From positions 4,942,507 to 5,006,506 of the forward strand of contig OY718803.1 of assembly GCA_963070105.1 (NCBI GenBank): a stretch of 64,000 nucleotides of DNA, in the 5' to 3' direction. The notes below the pieces were generated by a model that did no database searches, was not told the origin of the DNA, and saw only the letters and a program-made list of their open reading frames with translations. The position numbers were made by a program, and so were the translations under genes. Source of the DNA: Litomosoides sigmodontis (Eukaryota > Nematoda > Chromadorea > Rhabditida > Onchocercidae). Of this stretch, positions 37,379-50,100 are shown piece after piece (within the stretch, counting starts at the first letter, position 1; each line of letters starts with the position of its first letter).

Positions 37379-38859
37379 TGTTCGAATATCCTAGAAGGCA
37401 AACACTTCATGAGACACGCATGCCAAAAACTCGTCTGACTCCTTGACAATTGCTATGTCACAACTACTTTCTCTCAGTCAAACCATGCGCAACTTAACTA
37501 TATTTCCATTGAAAAACTCACTCCTGCACGAAATGAAAACAAACACATTTTACATTAAATGCATCATAGTGATGTAGAACAATATATCTCTGTAATTTCT
37601 GATTTTACCAAAGTTCTTGGTGTTTCCCAGAACAAACAACAAAAATTCTGCAAAAGTGGGAAGTATGCGATAAAACGAAATCTTAAAGCATAATATTAAG
37701 TGACATTAAGCACCGTTCGCAGTAGATGATGCATAGGAAACATCATGAAAATTTCTTATTTATTGGACAAACATTAAGATAATATCAAAACAGGGAATAT
37801 ACCGCACCCAAGCTGTGTAAGCAACCAAACTTACACACTACACCCAGTTTGAACTTTTATTCTTCACGGAAATTATTCATTATCATCACGCCATCTATTT
37901 CACAGAATATAAGTGCAAAGTACAGGAAAAAATAATCAAAAAATATAGAAAAAAAGAACCAAAAACAATGACATATATAATATTTCAGTATTTCCAAATT
38001 GAAAAACAATGCCACAAACACGAAACAATATTAGTTGCAGTAATGCACCATTAAGAACTGCATCATTCCCTTTGTACCGTAAATTCATATCTCATTTTTC
38101 ATCAACCCTTAAAGACAGCTTCTCTGAGCAAAATCAAGGAAATTTTAATCCTACAGACACTGAAGGTCACAGAAGTGGATTGCAAAAAAAAATCTTGTTA
38201 AACAACGAATAATCACGAAGTGCTACAAGCAAAAATGATACACGACAAAGTCGGTACAATTAATATGAAAGGTGCTATACAAAAAACAAACTAAATTTCC
38301 TATAACTCCATGATTCCAGTAATTAGTGCTGTTGTAGCTGCCACTGTACAATCATGTTCATGATAACACCAGGGAATCTTCGTAGTAAATTATAAATTAT
38401 GTGCTGAAATTTCGAATCACTATAGTTAATAACAAATATCGCATCCGCAAAATCACCAGAATTGTTTAGATATTATTTGCACAATGTCTTCAGTGGTATT
38501 GAGAACAATAACTTATAAAGGATCAATAAAACTAAGTCCAAAATAATGAGTCGAATATCCCAAATGGTATAGAAAAAGCAGTGAAGTAACTGGAAGCAGA
38601 TATAAATAACTCGTTGATACGACCTATTTTTAGAATGTTGTAGGTAATGCCATTAGTGGATCTCACGAATGAAAAAGATAAATTCATTGCACAACATCGA
38701 TTGTTGTTATATTCTTCAAACAACAGCCTGACAAAAAAGGCTTTAGAAAAATAGATAAGCTGGATGTATGACGAAAAATGCTTCTAGTTCTTGCTTCACT
38801 AATATTAGTTCCACATTCCAGACATTCAACACTATATAAATATTGTCGTAAGGACTCAG
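37379..38859. other. Intergenic, nothing recognised
   Basis: This lies between the start of the proteasome gene and the 3' end of the DUS1L gene, both minus strand. The short open frames (37123-37446 plus partly mirrors the PSMB4 exon; 38009-38212 plus; 38532-38723 minus) have no support. Confidence 0.45.
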
Positions 38860-41800
38860 TTATTTATGGAAGTTATTTAAAATTTGTCTATCAATTAGAA
38901 ACAGGTCTTTTTTTGTTTGCTGGCAAAACTTCATTTTTTCAAAAATAATAAGCAGCAGTTGAACAGATATACTGTATGAGACGAAAATATAACTCCACAA
39001 ACTTTTACAATCCTTTCGTTCCGTCGCAGCTCTGAAACGACAGCAGTTCCTACAATAAACGAATGTACAACTCTGACTGGCAGGTAAATCGCAAAGGGAA
39101 CATTTTGAGAAGGTTTGAACCTTGCACTGCTCTTTCCGATCTTCAATCTACAATTCGATGCGATATATATGACAAAATTCAAGCTTTATATATGAATGCA
39201 GACTTTCAGCGCTTCAACACAAAAAACGGCACCTACTGACGTCCTGACAATGATATCTTTTTTACTTGAAGATTCCAGTATATCTATTTAATTCTATCTT
39301 GTTTCTAACATATGTATAAACTTAATCTTCGTTAAAAAAACATCAATTTGCAAGAGAATTTGTAATGGATAAGACTAACTGAGTGACATGCGATATAACT
39401 TGCATCAAAAGCTACATCAGCTGTGACTAACATTGGTTTTGGAAATATTGCAAAAAACGTAATCCAAAAAACTTATGGTAACGGCAATTCCTCATTAACT
39501 GTGAGTCGTTGTATCAGTGATTACTTACTTTCCGTTTCTCACGTTTACGTAGTTGCCTTTTTGAAAGACCAGTCTTTTGAGCCAAGGCATCAAGTTCCGC
39601 TCGTCGCTTTTCGCGATACTGCGAATCAGAAACAGACGAGTCATCACGCATTGGACGATAGTATGGCTTACACACCCAGTGGGGCATTAATGCAGGCGAT
39701 GTAGCCAAAGCTACTGCTTTCACTTCTGTACATGAAAAAGTTAAAAATTTTTTACTTCTAACACCTAGAAATAGGGCAGAGACTAAGGACACACGTCTTC
39801 ATTTTAACGCTGCAACTATAAAATAAAGAAATGCCCTACCTGAAAATTCCAACCCCGCGCTCAAAATCGACTTAAAAACACGGTCTTCCAAATCATTTAC
39901 AATTTGACGAAAATCTTCCATAGAACACACATACGATAAACGCTCACGCAAATCGCTATATTCCAGTAAACTGAAAATAATTTGTCAAAAAAGCAGTCTG
40001 CAGCTAGTTTCGATACTTTTCAACTAACGTAATTTATGAAAATACAAATTATAACGGATACAATTCGGTAGGAACATAAGAGAGCAGTGAAATTTTTCCA
40101 GAAGATGCAAAAAAAGACCGTGTCAAGCTGACCATCAAGTTCACAAAAAGGTGAAATCAATGATATACTTAAATAAATTGACCTGTGGTGGCATATACGG
40201 AACAAATGAGCCCGCACAGTGCTGATAGTAGATTCATAACGTTCTGCAAAATCCAAATATTCGCGGGCTGCAGTCCAATTTACTTCGTGTCGTTTTTCAA
40301 ATAAGTAAGGATTTGAAAGAATACCTTCAGCACACATTACCGCACTTGCACCGGTTATTTTCAAGCATCGGTCAACATCATCGGGCAGCTAAAAAACAAA
40401 TGGCTGTTCCATGAAGTTGTATATTTCATACAGTATATATGCACATTATATACATAAAACAATTCCATTCTATCTGGGTGTTTTTAGATTCAAATTCATT
40501 TTGCATTCACATTCGTCATTTATACTGCTGTACATACTGCAGGGAAAAGAGGGAAAAACCTGAATATTGCCATTTGCTAAAACGGGTACATCAACAGCAT
40601 TTACGACGGCACGCATCGCATACCAATCCGCCAGACCAGTATTCGGACCTCGTTGTTCTCGAGTTCTTCCATGAACAGTAAGCATGCATGCACCTGCTTT
40701 CACCAGAGCTCTGAAAATGTACAATTTAGTTCATTATTGAAAATAGGCTTCAAAACAGTTTTTATTCTTGAAAAAATCCGAAAAAATTAGAATTAAAACC
40801 GAATCCCTGCTTAAATTCAGTTTGACATTTTACTGGAGAAGTGAAGCATTTGATTTCTGCTAACATTTCATTTATGCAATTTTTATTTAACAGTGTTAAG
40901 GCTATTGACCTAGCATACTCGACCGTTTCATTAACATCCCGAAGGATTCGTATCTTGCAAGAGAGAGGTAATCGTAAACGCGAATGTAATAACGAAACCA
41001 TTTCACAAACCAATTTTAGATCTTCCTGAAATGAACGACTACCTGACAACAATAACAACCCACAATGCAACTCTCCAAAATGAAACTTCATAAATTCCAT
41101 AAAAATGAAATAACTGCAGCATCGAAATTCTTGGGTCAGTAAAAAACATAAAAAATCAATCATCTTGCCTTTGTCACCTCTATGAAACAAAGACGATTAA
41201 ATAAAAAATTTTAGGAAAAACCTGCAAGTAGGCACCATAATGTCCACGTTTAGCAATGAGCTGAGGACATCCCAAATTCAAATCTACTCCATCGCAAAAA
41301 CCTTCAACTAATTGACAGGCCGTAAGCAGAGTCACCGGATCATTAGCGCAGAACTGTACAATGAGAGGTCGATCATCAAGGCACGTGGAGAAGGCAGTAC
41401 GGCGATAAGTAACGTCGGTGACAAAAAGTTGTGCATGAATCATCGGTGAAAAACACAGATGTGCTCCATGCTTCCGTAGCATCATTCGGAATGCGAGCTC
41501 ACTAAAATTAATTCATTCTTATACCATTTCTCACATTCACCGCTTTGGTGCTGCTACCTCACACTTACTTCATAAAAACTATTACTGAAGAAAACTCTTG
41601 TTGACCTTTTTACTTTTGTTCATTTTACCTATCCCTTATTTATCTATCGTGCACTATTTCCAACAGAATGCATGGTATTACTTTAATGCACACATAAGAG
41701 ACGAGAAGTTATCTCCGAAAAATTATATGCCTTGAAGCATGAACCATTTGAACATTTGAAAGCCAAGCTTCCAAATAATCAAACGGTTCATGTATTTGCG

Positions 41801-42079
41801 AAGAATAAGTTCAAAAATGAAAGCAACCTCTGATCCACCATAGGTGCCACCACGCACTGAATCCCTTCAATTCTTTTTTGCCAGGCTGCTTTCTTGGCGA
41901 ATTTTTGAGATTCGCCAAGTTCTGGTGGATTTGCCTCATACACAACATGCTTCCCCACGTGCAATATAAGCCCGTTGTTGCCATTCTCCATGTAATGAGG
42001 AATGTCCACCTGCAATATGAATACACTTTCAAACTGGGAACACCCATGCCACTTGTCGTAATATTTTCACCTTCCCCAT
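38860..42079 (-). CDS. DUS1L: tRNA-dihydrouridine(16/17) synthase, DUS1L type
   Basis: An FMN enzyme that reduces uridine 16/17 in the tRNA D-loop. Exons: possibly 42079-42071, then 42009-41828, 41501-41222, 41025-40910, 40710-40560, 40388-40183, 39970-39840, 39725-39529 and a last exon from 39147 downwards. Motifs: [49 protein letters not shown] with the catalytic Cys, [28 protein letters not shown] and MCAEGIL. The C-terminus keeps a [11 protein letters not shown] block and a cysteine cluster ([12 protein letters not shown], then YCRNCCRF and DC) like the zinc-binding tail of human DUS1L. The exact stop is unresolved: the last frame stays open to 38860, but human homology ends soon after the Cys cluster. 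The start is uncertain. It is either a 3-codon first exon (MGK) at 42079 or, after trans-splicing at the 42010 acceptor, an internal ATG (MENGNNG). Confidence 0.9.
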
Positions 42080-43025
42080 TTAAAAAACGACAGATAAAGA
42101 TGCTAGAATATTCATGGCCATGACAGTTATATACCGCCCCGCAGTATGCCACGCCTCCTTACACCACGACCTAAATAACGATTTAGGACAACGAAACCTC
42201 ACGTAACCGTCGAGGAGTACCGGAAACTGCACGGAGAGGGAGGAGGAGAGGGTTGACTTGCGATAGGTCGATAACTTTACTGCAATTTGAACGTGTGCGA
42301 AACTGTCTGAGCTGATTTGATGAATGTCACTGCTATCACGTCTCTATGGAGGCATATAGTGTATTTATCATATTCTTTAATCAGAAATCAGTGTTAGCGC
42401 AATAAGATTCAGTAACGTGTACCAGACCGCTCATTTGGTAACCGACGCGAAATCTGGTTAGTTTTGAACGCGTGTTCTTCCAAACCATTCAGAAAACGAA
42501 CGGTCAAAAATTTAACAATTTATGTAGTCGGAGGGAAGGGGGTCTAGTTACAGATTGCAAAAGCAGATTTATACTAATTAAATATGAAAATCGAACTTCA
42601 AAAATCACGCAAGGAGCCATACTTACGATTGTTCTGTTGAAACTACAAAGTCCTGAGCATTTGGGACATACACAATACTGGCCAAAATAATTTCATGATA
42701 GTTGGCGGTACGTAGAAAATGTCTGTACCTGTATTGTTCTGTCCTAATTTACCAGACATTCTCTTCTGTTCAGGTCTCAAAGATTGGAAGTGCCACCAAA
42801 GGTTATTCATGGACATTCAAAACAGTACGCCGTCTGAACCAATTCAGGGTGAAGGCGAAAAGTAAATGTTATTCATCATTTCTCTCCACATTGATTTTGA
42901 TTTGAGCTATTCAACTGAGTTAAACTGTTACGTAGGAAAATGATTCTATTTCATTAAAGTTTTGTTATGAAACAAGAAATTCAGCCTTCTTGAAGTTTAG
43001 ACCGCTGGAAAGCTCACCAAAACAG
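42080..43025. promoter_or_regulatory. Divergent upstream region of DUS1L and the WTAP-like gene
   Basis: About 0.95 kb lies between two outward-facing starts. Open frames at 42472-42690 and 42702-42905 (plus) lack splice context. It is likely a bidirectional promoter or two promoters with outrons. No specific motif is recognised. Confidence 0.4.
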
Positions 43026-44923
43026 ATGGACATTGCTGAATTGCGAAGGCAGTTGCAATTATCCCAGAAACGTGAAAATTTAGCTAGTCTGAGACTTACG
43101 GTCAAAGAGAAGCAATTACGCGATTTGATGGTTTGCCTTTTTAATTTAAGCGGAAGACAAAGATTTGCTCTTGGAAATTTGGATGCAGAGCGTGCATTTA
43201 TTTCTTTTGGTTAAGTGTACTACTGTTCGTGTTACTAGTGATTCTCAGCCATTAGTTATATGTCTAGTCTTGTCATAGATATTTAAAATTATATCTCACT
43301 TTGAAATTTCTGGCTTTATGGTCTAAATTGAAGCGAACGTGTAGCGAGTAGTTTTCTTTTGCTTTATGTTATTGATCCAGTTCGTCGAAATATCATTCAT
43401 TTTTACCGATTAAAACCTCACATTATTACGTTAGCGTATGAAACATATGAAAAAATGTTACATGATTTTAACGCTTTGCTCTCTCACCCAGGGTGAAAAT
43501 GAATCAATGAAACGTAATGTAAGTGAAGAGAATAAAGCAGACTGTACATTGGTTGATCAAGCAGTTGGGGCAATGTTTTCTGCAATGCGTGATGAAATCC
43601 GTAAGGCCCGTAAAGATGCTAAATTAGCAACACTTGAATTAAGGGCTCTCAAAAATGGGCCGGAAAGGTTAGCGGTTTTACTATTTAATTCAAAAAGCTT
43701 TTGTTGATGCGAGATACTGATTACTCGAATTTTGATTTCTTTAGTAGTGACACGAAGGCGTTAGCAACGTTGTGTAAAAAGTTAGAGAAAGAGAACGCCG
43801 AACTTAAAAATAAGGAGACGAGAACAACTCGTTTAGAAACTATGTTGAGCTATTGTCGAAAAACTGTTGAAAGTTTGAGAAAGCGTTGTCGAGGTAAGTT
43901 GAAATCGTTTTTTTGAAAAAATTTTACTTCTTAAATGTGTTCTTTTTTTAATTCTGATTAGTCATTTCCTGTGAAATGAGGCCTCATTAAACCTGTTGTG
44001 GAATCAATGGTTTTCTTTCTTTCTTTTATAATGCGTTCGTTGCTTTAATATTCGAATACCAAATTTATTGAGCTAATTTCTGAGCAAAAATTGCTGTGGT
44101 GAAATTTTTAATCTGCTACTGCTTAAACCAATGATTGACACTGCTTGCATCATCTGCGGACATTTTTTCTTCTCTTTGTGTCTTAACACGAATTTAAATT
44201 ATCACAGATTATGGCGACATTTTGGCGGAACGTGATGAAGAAATAAAACGCTTGCAAGCAGAATTAGCTCGTGCACATGAAGAAAATACGCGCTTGCAGA
44301 AAAATATGAGTGGTACTCGTGCACTACAAGCACAAGGGGAGAACCAAATTTCGGGACAGTACGGTGTTGTAGGCGGTATATCCTTTATTTATAGCTTTTT
44401 TACATGGTTATTTTTATTCTTTTGTGCCTTTGTTTCTATAAGTAAAAAAAACAGCAGGAAATAAAGGAAGAAGCTCATTTAAATAATATTATAGACATCG
44501 ATCATCATGGCAATGTCAGCGTTCTTACTAATGAGAACCTTGAAGAGGTATTTAGTTATTTATATTAATAAACCGAGATAATCCCTGCTCAGTACATTTA
44601 CAGTTTGCACTTCATTTGTATCAGACTTCAAAAGACAACTGTTTCCTGTCGTTGTGGTCGTTGTGAAAAACGCATCAAATTTCCGTTTTACATATCAGGT
44701 CGTATCGGTATCCAGTCGGGAATCAGCGCACGAAGAAATGGAATTTGATGACCAAGTGGATCGGATGTTGACGCCTGGCACTAGCGCTGTTGAAGCAGTC
44801 AACGTTTCCAGTCCTGAGTCAGTTCATGGAGCACCGGAACCAGAAACCATATCTAGCGATGAGCAAGATGTTGCTGACGTATCATCTAGCAAAGATTCAT
44901 CCATTATGGAGAGCTGTTCATAA
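43026..44923 (+). CDS. WTAP: WTAP-like coiled-coil protein (m6A writer-complex / splicing regulator family)
   Basis: Exons: 43026-43130, 43492-43667, 43745-43893, 44208-44368, about 44455-44547 and 44699-44923, giving 909 nt, 302 aa. The ATG follows a TTTAG acceptor by about 25 bases. The first two thirds are predicted coiled coil. Its order of blocks follows WTAP: QKRENLASLRLTVKEKQLRDL (human 'RRESVLVMRLATKEQEMQE'), VDQAVGAMFSAMRDEIRKA ('VDPAINLFFLKMKGELEQ'), LCKKLEKENAELKNKE ('KCRMLIQENQELGRQL'), and RLETML. The acidic Ser-rich C-terminus resembles the disordered WTAP tail. In other animals WTAP dimerises and anchors METTL3/METTL14 in nuclear speckles and affects splicing and sex determination (fly fl(2)d). 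The donor at 44368 and acceptor at 44455 are the least sure junction. A generic coiled-coil protein is the alternative. Confidence 0.65.
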
Positions 44924-45448
44924 TATAAGAATTGCCGTTTGTTTACGTGGTCATTAATTTGGCCCGGAGTAGGCTTCATTAGCGATATTTTGATTTGTGG
45001 AAAAATTGCTTATACGCATATATAATATTCCCATTGTTTATATTGTGCTTGTAAAGCATGGAACCATTTTATGTCCATAAGTGGAATTTATTAAAGATAC
45101 AGTTTTTATTTACATGTCAAGATCATCATCCATCAACTGTTGTCTCAAGATTCACACAGCCAAACGAAATATCAGGTACATTATCTGTTAAATAAGCTTT
45201 TGAATTTGTTATAAATTTAGAGGTTCACTAATTACAAAGCTTTGACATTAATCTCAAAAGCAGACAGTTGTGAATAAACGGTTCTACGAGCTCGTTAGTG
45301 GGCTGCTTTTGCTTTAAATTATAAATTATAATACTACACTTCTTAAACTCAAAGAAAGAATGCTGGGATCGCTTAGGGTTGGATGGTATGAGTACTTTTT
45401 AGTTATTAATGCTAGAATTTTTGAGGGGATTGTAATATTACATGGGTG
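44924..45448. other. Convergent 3' intergenic region
   Basis: This is the 3' flank of the plus-strand WTAP-like gene and of the minus-strand carbonic-anhydrase-related gene, arranged tail to tail. An open frame at 45360-45572 is antisense to the last carbonic-anhydrase-related exon. Nothing else is seen. Confidence 0.5.
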
Positions 45449-47152
45449 TTACTGTTTCTCTGTTAGTTGTACTGCGTGGGCTGAAGAACGAAATGATGAA
45501 CGAATTATGCGTCCATTAATTGGCTGGACTGCACGAATGGGTGACATCATTTCCTCAACCTCACATTCGTAACCTTCGCGTTTCAATGTACGTAGTTTAT
45601 CCAACTGCAAAAAAAACTAATTTTTCCAATGCAGTCGAGTAACCGTTTTCCACATCGACGTAAAATTTAACGCATCATTTCTTTTTTGTCCTCTTTTTCT
45701 ACATAACATGAACAATACCTGACTGGATGATATCCAAACAGCAGCCCTGAAGATAATCCACTGAACAGTTTCTCTGTATGGTTGTATTGTCTCGGAGCCG
45801 ACATATGCCCAGAACTCCTTCATTTTTTCTAGAAGATAATTTGAATTCCTTGTAATTATCAAAAAAAGTAAATTTAAGGAATTAAATGGCTGAAGATTTA
45901 TTAAAATAAACGATTGATTTACATTGTAAATCTAGTCGCGCGCAGATTAGCTAAAGTAGTGTAGCCTAAGAAAATTTGAAGGGATAAACCTGAAGAAGGT
46001 AACATATGAAACAAATTAACACCGTGAATCACACATTCACTGCCCTTATAAACCACTTGTTTTATGCCATCAATTATCGTTGAGAATGTTGGATTGTCAT
46101 CATGCGTTTCCTGAAAAATTTAAAATGAAACAAATATCTAATGGTTCAACTGATTCAGCAATTAGTTGCTAATTTCCATCACACAAAACTGTTGCGAATA
46201 TTAAATGATGACTGCATTAACATTTGTTCCGGAAGTTTGAAACAGGCCAAGAAGATGTCACACGGTGTTATTAATATTGCGGACAAATTTTCCTTTAAAC
46301 AATTAGTTGTGTAAGCTAACATTCAGCAATACAGCTACACCCAATATCCCGTTCGATTCCTTAAATGCCGCTTCCATGTTGGTGAATTTTGTATTTCGAT
46401 GAATGAATTGTATTTCACCGGCATAACCCACTCCGCCGACGGTATGTTCACTTCCATTCATAGGCTCTGTACCCCAGTGAAAATATACGGTCTCCAGAAC
46501 ATACCGTTCCCCACCCAAGTGACTCGCCGATAATTCAGCTGTGTTAGAAGGATCAAGTTTTAGCTGTAGGCTATCACCTGCATTCTTTAACCGTACCTCA
46601 CCATTCATCGGATAATTTATTCTGAAATAAAACTAGTCTGCAACTCATTGGACGATTCCAGGTCTTTGCGCTTAATAAAAAGCCTGGTCTTTTACATCAA
46701 AATTTGTTTCTTTTGGAAACAGCCTACGACGACACCTAATTTCCGAATTTTCAAGCGCACTGTCGAAAGCTGTAATTGTTGAGAGTATATCAATAGGTGA
46801 TTGCTTACGGTCTCCAGTTACCTGCAAACATTTCATAATGAAGATAACGTTTAAATGAACAGCGAAATTTGGAAAGAATCGGTGACTATTTCAAATGTGA
46901 TCCATCGAATGATAAGGTTGTTCCGGCACGCAAAACCGATTTGTAGATTAAAGTGTTAATGCAGCGGATGGAACTGTTATATGCCACCTGCAAGATTTTG
47001 CTGAGATTATCAAGCTGAGCAGTAGCACGGTTTAGAATTGGAACTAAATTATCCCGAGCACGTGTTGCGGTTTGTAGTGCAGAATTCAACTGTGGCTTCA
47101 CGTTGTTCAGTTGCGCTTGTACGTTTGCCGTCAATTGACCCAAAAATGCCAT
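45449..47152 (-). CDS. Carbonic-anhydrase-related protein, probably inactive
   Basis: Exons: 47152-46988, 46821-46736, 46621-46321, 46110-45990, 45828-45719 and 45604-45449. All phases match; 939 nt, 312 aa. The alpha-CA fold is clear from QSPIDIL, VYFHWGTEPMNGSEHTVGG, GEIQFIHRNTKF, HDDNPTFS, FWAYVGSETIQPYRETVQWII, and the C-terminal VQPINGRII. Compared with human CA II numbering, zinc ligand His94 is Tyr and His119 is Gln, while His96 is kept, and the proton-shuttle position 64 (NAGDSL) is Asp. So hydratase activity is not expected, as in the CARP VIII/X/XI group (X and XI also have Gln at 119). The N-terminus is unusual. Exon 1, behind a TTTCAG acceptor, encodes about 55 residues of hydrophilic, probably helical sequence (QLTANVQAQLNNVKPQL...) and no signal peptide. 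The usual Trp-rich CA N-terminus is missing. Whether exon 1 truly joins exon 2 needs transcript support. Confidence 0.85.
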
Positions 47153-50100
47153 TTTATTCTGAAATTTACTTCCAATTTGCATTTGCGCTTATCGAATTTA
47201 AAGCTTTGCTCCAACGATAAATTACCAATCATTCAATGAAAAGTGTCAATTATCTAATCAAAATCAAATGAAGCGCATACGTGAGGGGGAAACGCAAGAA
47301 GCGTGTTACAGTTCATGACTATCGATCGCCCCTAGCAACTTCATGTCGGTGAGGAAAATTATCGTAGTGGGCCGTGGAAATGGAAATGCCAACGAAAAAA
47401 CAAATAACTGAATTCCCCAATTCTCTCCCCTCGAGAAGATATGGCTGGTTGATTGATTTCGGAAATTTATTTGGTTGTTGTTAGTGCAAAACGTTGTCTG
47501 TTTTGACAATATCAATTTTTCACGTCATTACTTGCTCAGTCCGTTCACTGAGCAATTCATGCTATTTGGCGTTAACTAAGTCAAGTAAGTTCCATTGCTG
47601 CAAAAAAGTTGCTCATAAAAGTTTGATTGCTCATCTGCGTCGTTTTGCGAGCTCATTTGAATTTTGATTAATTAATGCAATAGTAGCTCGACGGACGGTC
47701 TTCTCGCCATACGATGTGTGAGAGTGGAGCATTTGTCATCTTCCGGGAACAAAAGAGGCGTAAATTGTTTTCCCGAAAAGCAACTAACTCATCCAACTTG
47801 CGGCTCAGGCTAGGAAGTTCAATGAAAGTGAATATCTCTTCAGTGCATCTTCTTAACTGACTGCTTCATCACTTTCGAAAGTGATGTCACCGCCTTGTGC
47901 ATTAAAATCTTTCAGTCCTATTCAAATCTTATTTTATTACAGCAATTCTGAAAGACTTTTTGTGGATGATTAGCAGAGAATTATAAAATGCACGAATTAT
48001 TTTGGAGTGCTGTTAACATTGGAGCAGAACAGAGGGAGAGGGCGAAGTAAAACAGTTTTAAATTGTCAACACTCTCCTAAACACTTACTCCTGGCAGAAA
48101 AAATTTCCGACATCTTCTCCAACGGCTGTCTGCAGAAGAATCAGAAAAAGAACTTTCTGGAAAGTAAAGAGTGGACGTTTTCGAAAAGAAGAAATGACCT
48201 AATATATTGTTATGTGCAAATTAGCCATTCGCTACCTTCCAACGAAATGGTCAAATAATTTTCCTTATTTGTTAAACGAATTGGAACACTACCCCCTCTA
48301 TCACTTCGCCATTGGAAAAAATGAAACTCTACCGTGTATTTTGTCTTTCGAATGTATGAGAGGCAGAAGAGGAATTGAAATGTGTGTTATGCTACCTAAG
48401 TGAACTCTGTCCTGGTTAACCTATTTGTTAGCGTCGGGAAGCATCACATATTGGCACAGAGCTGAACTGTAAATTTCTTGCAGACAGTTTTCACCTAAAG
48501 CGTACTGGAAGTGTAATGAATTTGAAGCCGACGAGTCACACGACATTTTTTTCCCACTTCTTTTTTCTCCTTTTGGGACTCATTTATCTTAGCCGTAACG
48601 ATCATTTACTGGGCGGAAATTGCTTGAGGATTCATGCAGAAATGTTAAATATGAATATGACAGCAAAAACTAATTGCGTAGTTTTTGCTGTGTAAAATAT
48701 ACTTAATTTGAAAAGGGTTAAATTTCCTACCGCAAATTAACGCGTAGTCAAAACGTCTTCTGCTCCAACACCACTAGCAGCTTGGCTGATATGCCGATGG
48801 GTAGGAAAAAGGAAGAGACAATCTCGGGACACAACTTCGTCACTTCGAGAACTGCCTTTTGCTAGCTACGCTATACGTAAGCTGACTATGCATAAATATA
48901 CATGCACATGTAGTCCACCCATTGTACTCGTACTTCCGTGTGTTGTCGATAAATGTGAAGTAATCTGCGAAGCGCGCTGCGCGTAGTTTTTTCCCACTTG
49001 GCCTGAATGGAAAATTTCCCCTGTGGAGACAGTTGGAAATAGCTCATTCACGCAGTTAGAAGTTGAAAAGAAAGCGTTGAATTATAATTCCATTCCACTA
49101 ACCCTCTTCCTCTTCCCCTCCATCCCTCCACTCTCCCTCTCTCTGTCGCTCTCACTCCTCTCCTTTCTCGGGTAAGTGCGTTTATGGATTTTCGATAATA
49201 ACAGCAAATGGTTGCTTTTAAATTTTAGGTTTTTCACTGAAATGTTTCGCAGTTGCTAAAATATCACCGTGTGAATTTCATTTCGTGTTGTTTTGAAGCG
49301 TTGCAGCCAAGTCAACCTCCTCAGTGTTTAGGGTGAGCGTTTGTTTGGTTGATCGGAATGTGATGAGTTTTGAAAGAAAGCTGTTTCTTTTCTTTTATTC
49401 AAATTCCTCCCATTGGGAATGGGAAAATTTGAAATTAATTTTAACTTCGTCCTTATTAAATTGCAATGGATGAAAGTGCGAGCGAGAAAATTATATGAAC
49501 CATTTCAATAAAGGAAAAAGAATTAATTGATTTGTTAGCGAAAAGCCAATTTCATTATGCTGTCTTATCTTCAGCAACTATTATTCAAGCTTCTATAGCA
49601 ACAACGACAACAGCGATAAGACCTAACACTACAGGTGCTTGAGACTTAAGGCTTAGCGAATTGAAAATCAGCCTGAAATAAAGGGCACAAAATCATATTT
49701 CCTTTTTCGTGTTCCTTTTTTTCACTTCACTGAGTTATCGCTTTAGAAAAAACCTGAAAGGAAAAAAAAGAATGAAAATCTGAAGAGAGGGAGAGAGAGA
49801 GAGGGAGATAGAGAAAGAGAAGAGGGAAATTATTCTTTTTAGAGAGTTAAGTTTCAGACAATTTTTTTAAAAATCTTAATCTGAAATTCTGGCAAGTGGC
49901 AACAATGAAAGTACACACATCGTTCTTCCTCTTTTCCTTATTCAGTGCCATTTCTCCCTCCTCTTCTCCCTAATCTCTCTCTAATCAAGACGAGAAATCA
50001 AAAATAATATGATTTTTAAATGTTCTTTACCAAAAATAATATCAGCAACTGCAAGAAGAAGTCTAAAAAAATGGAAATTTTGAAGGGGAAAGAGATCAGT

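Noticed and set aside
46886..46987. Continuation of the first carbonic-anhydrase-related exon to a stop, as a separate small protein
   Set aside because: A CAG|GTGGCA donor at 46987 and phase agreement with the QSPIDIL exon favour splicing. Kept as a stated alternative.
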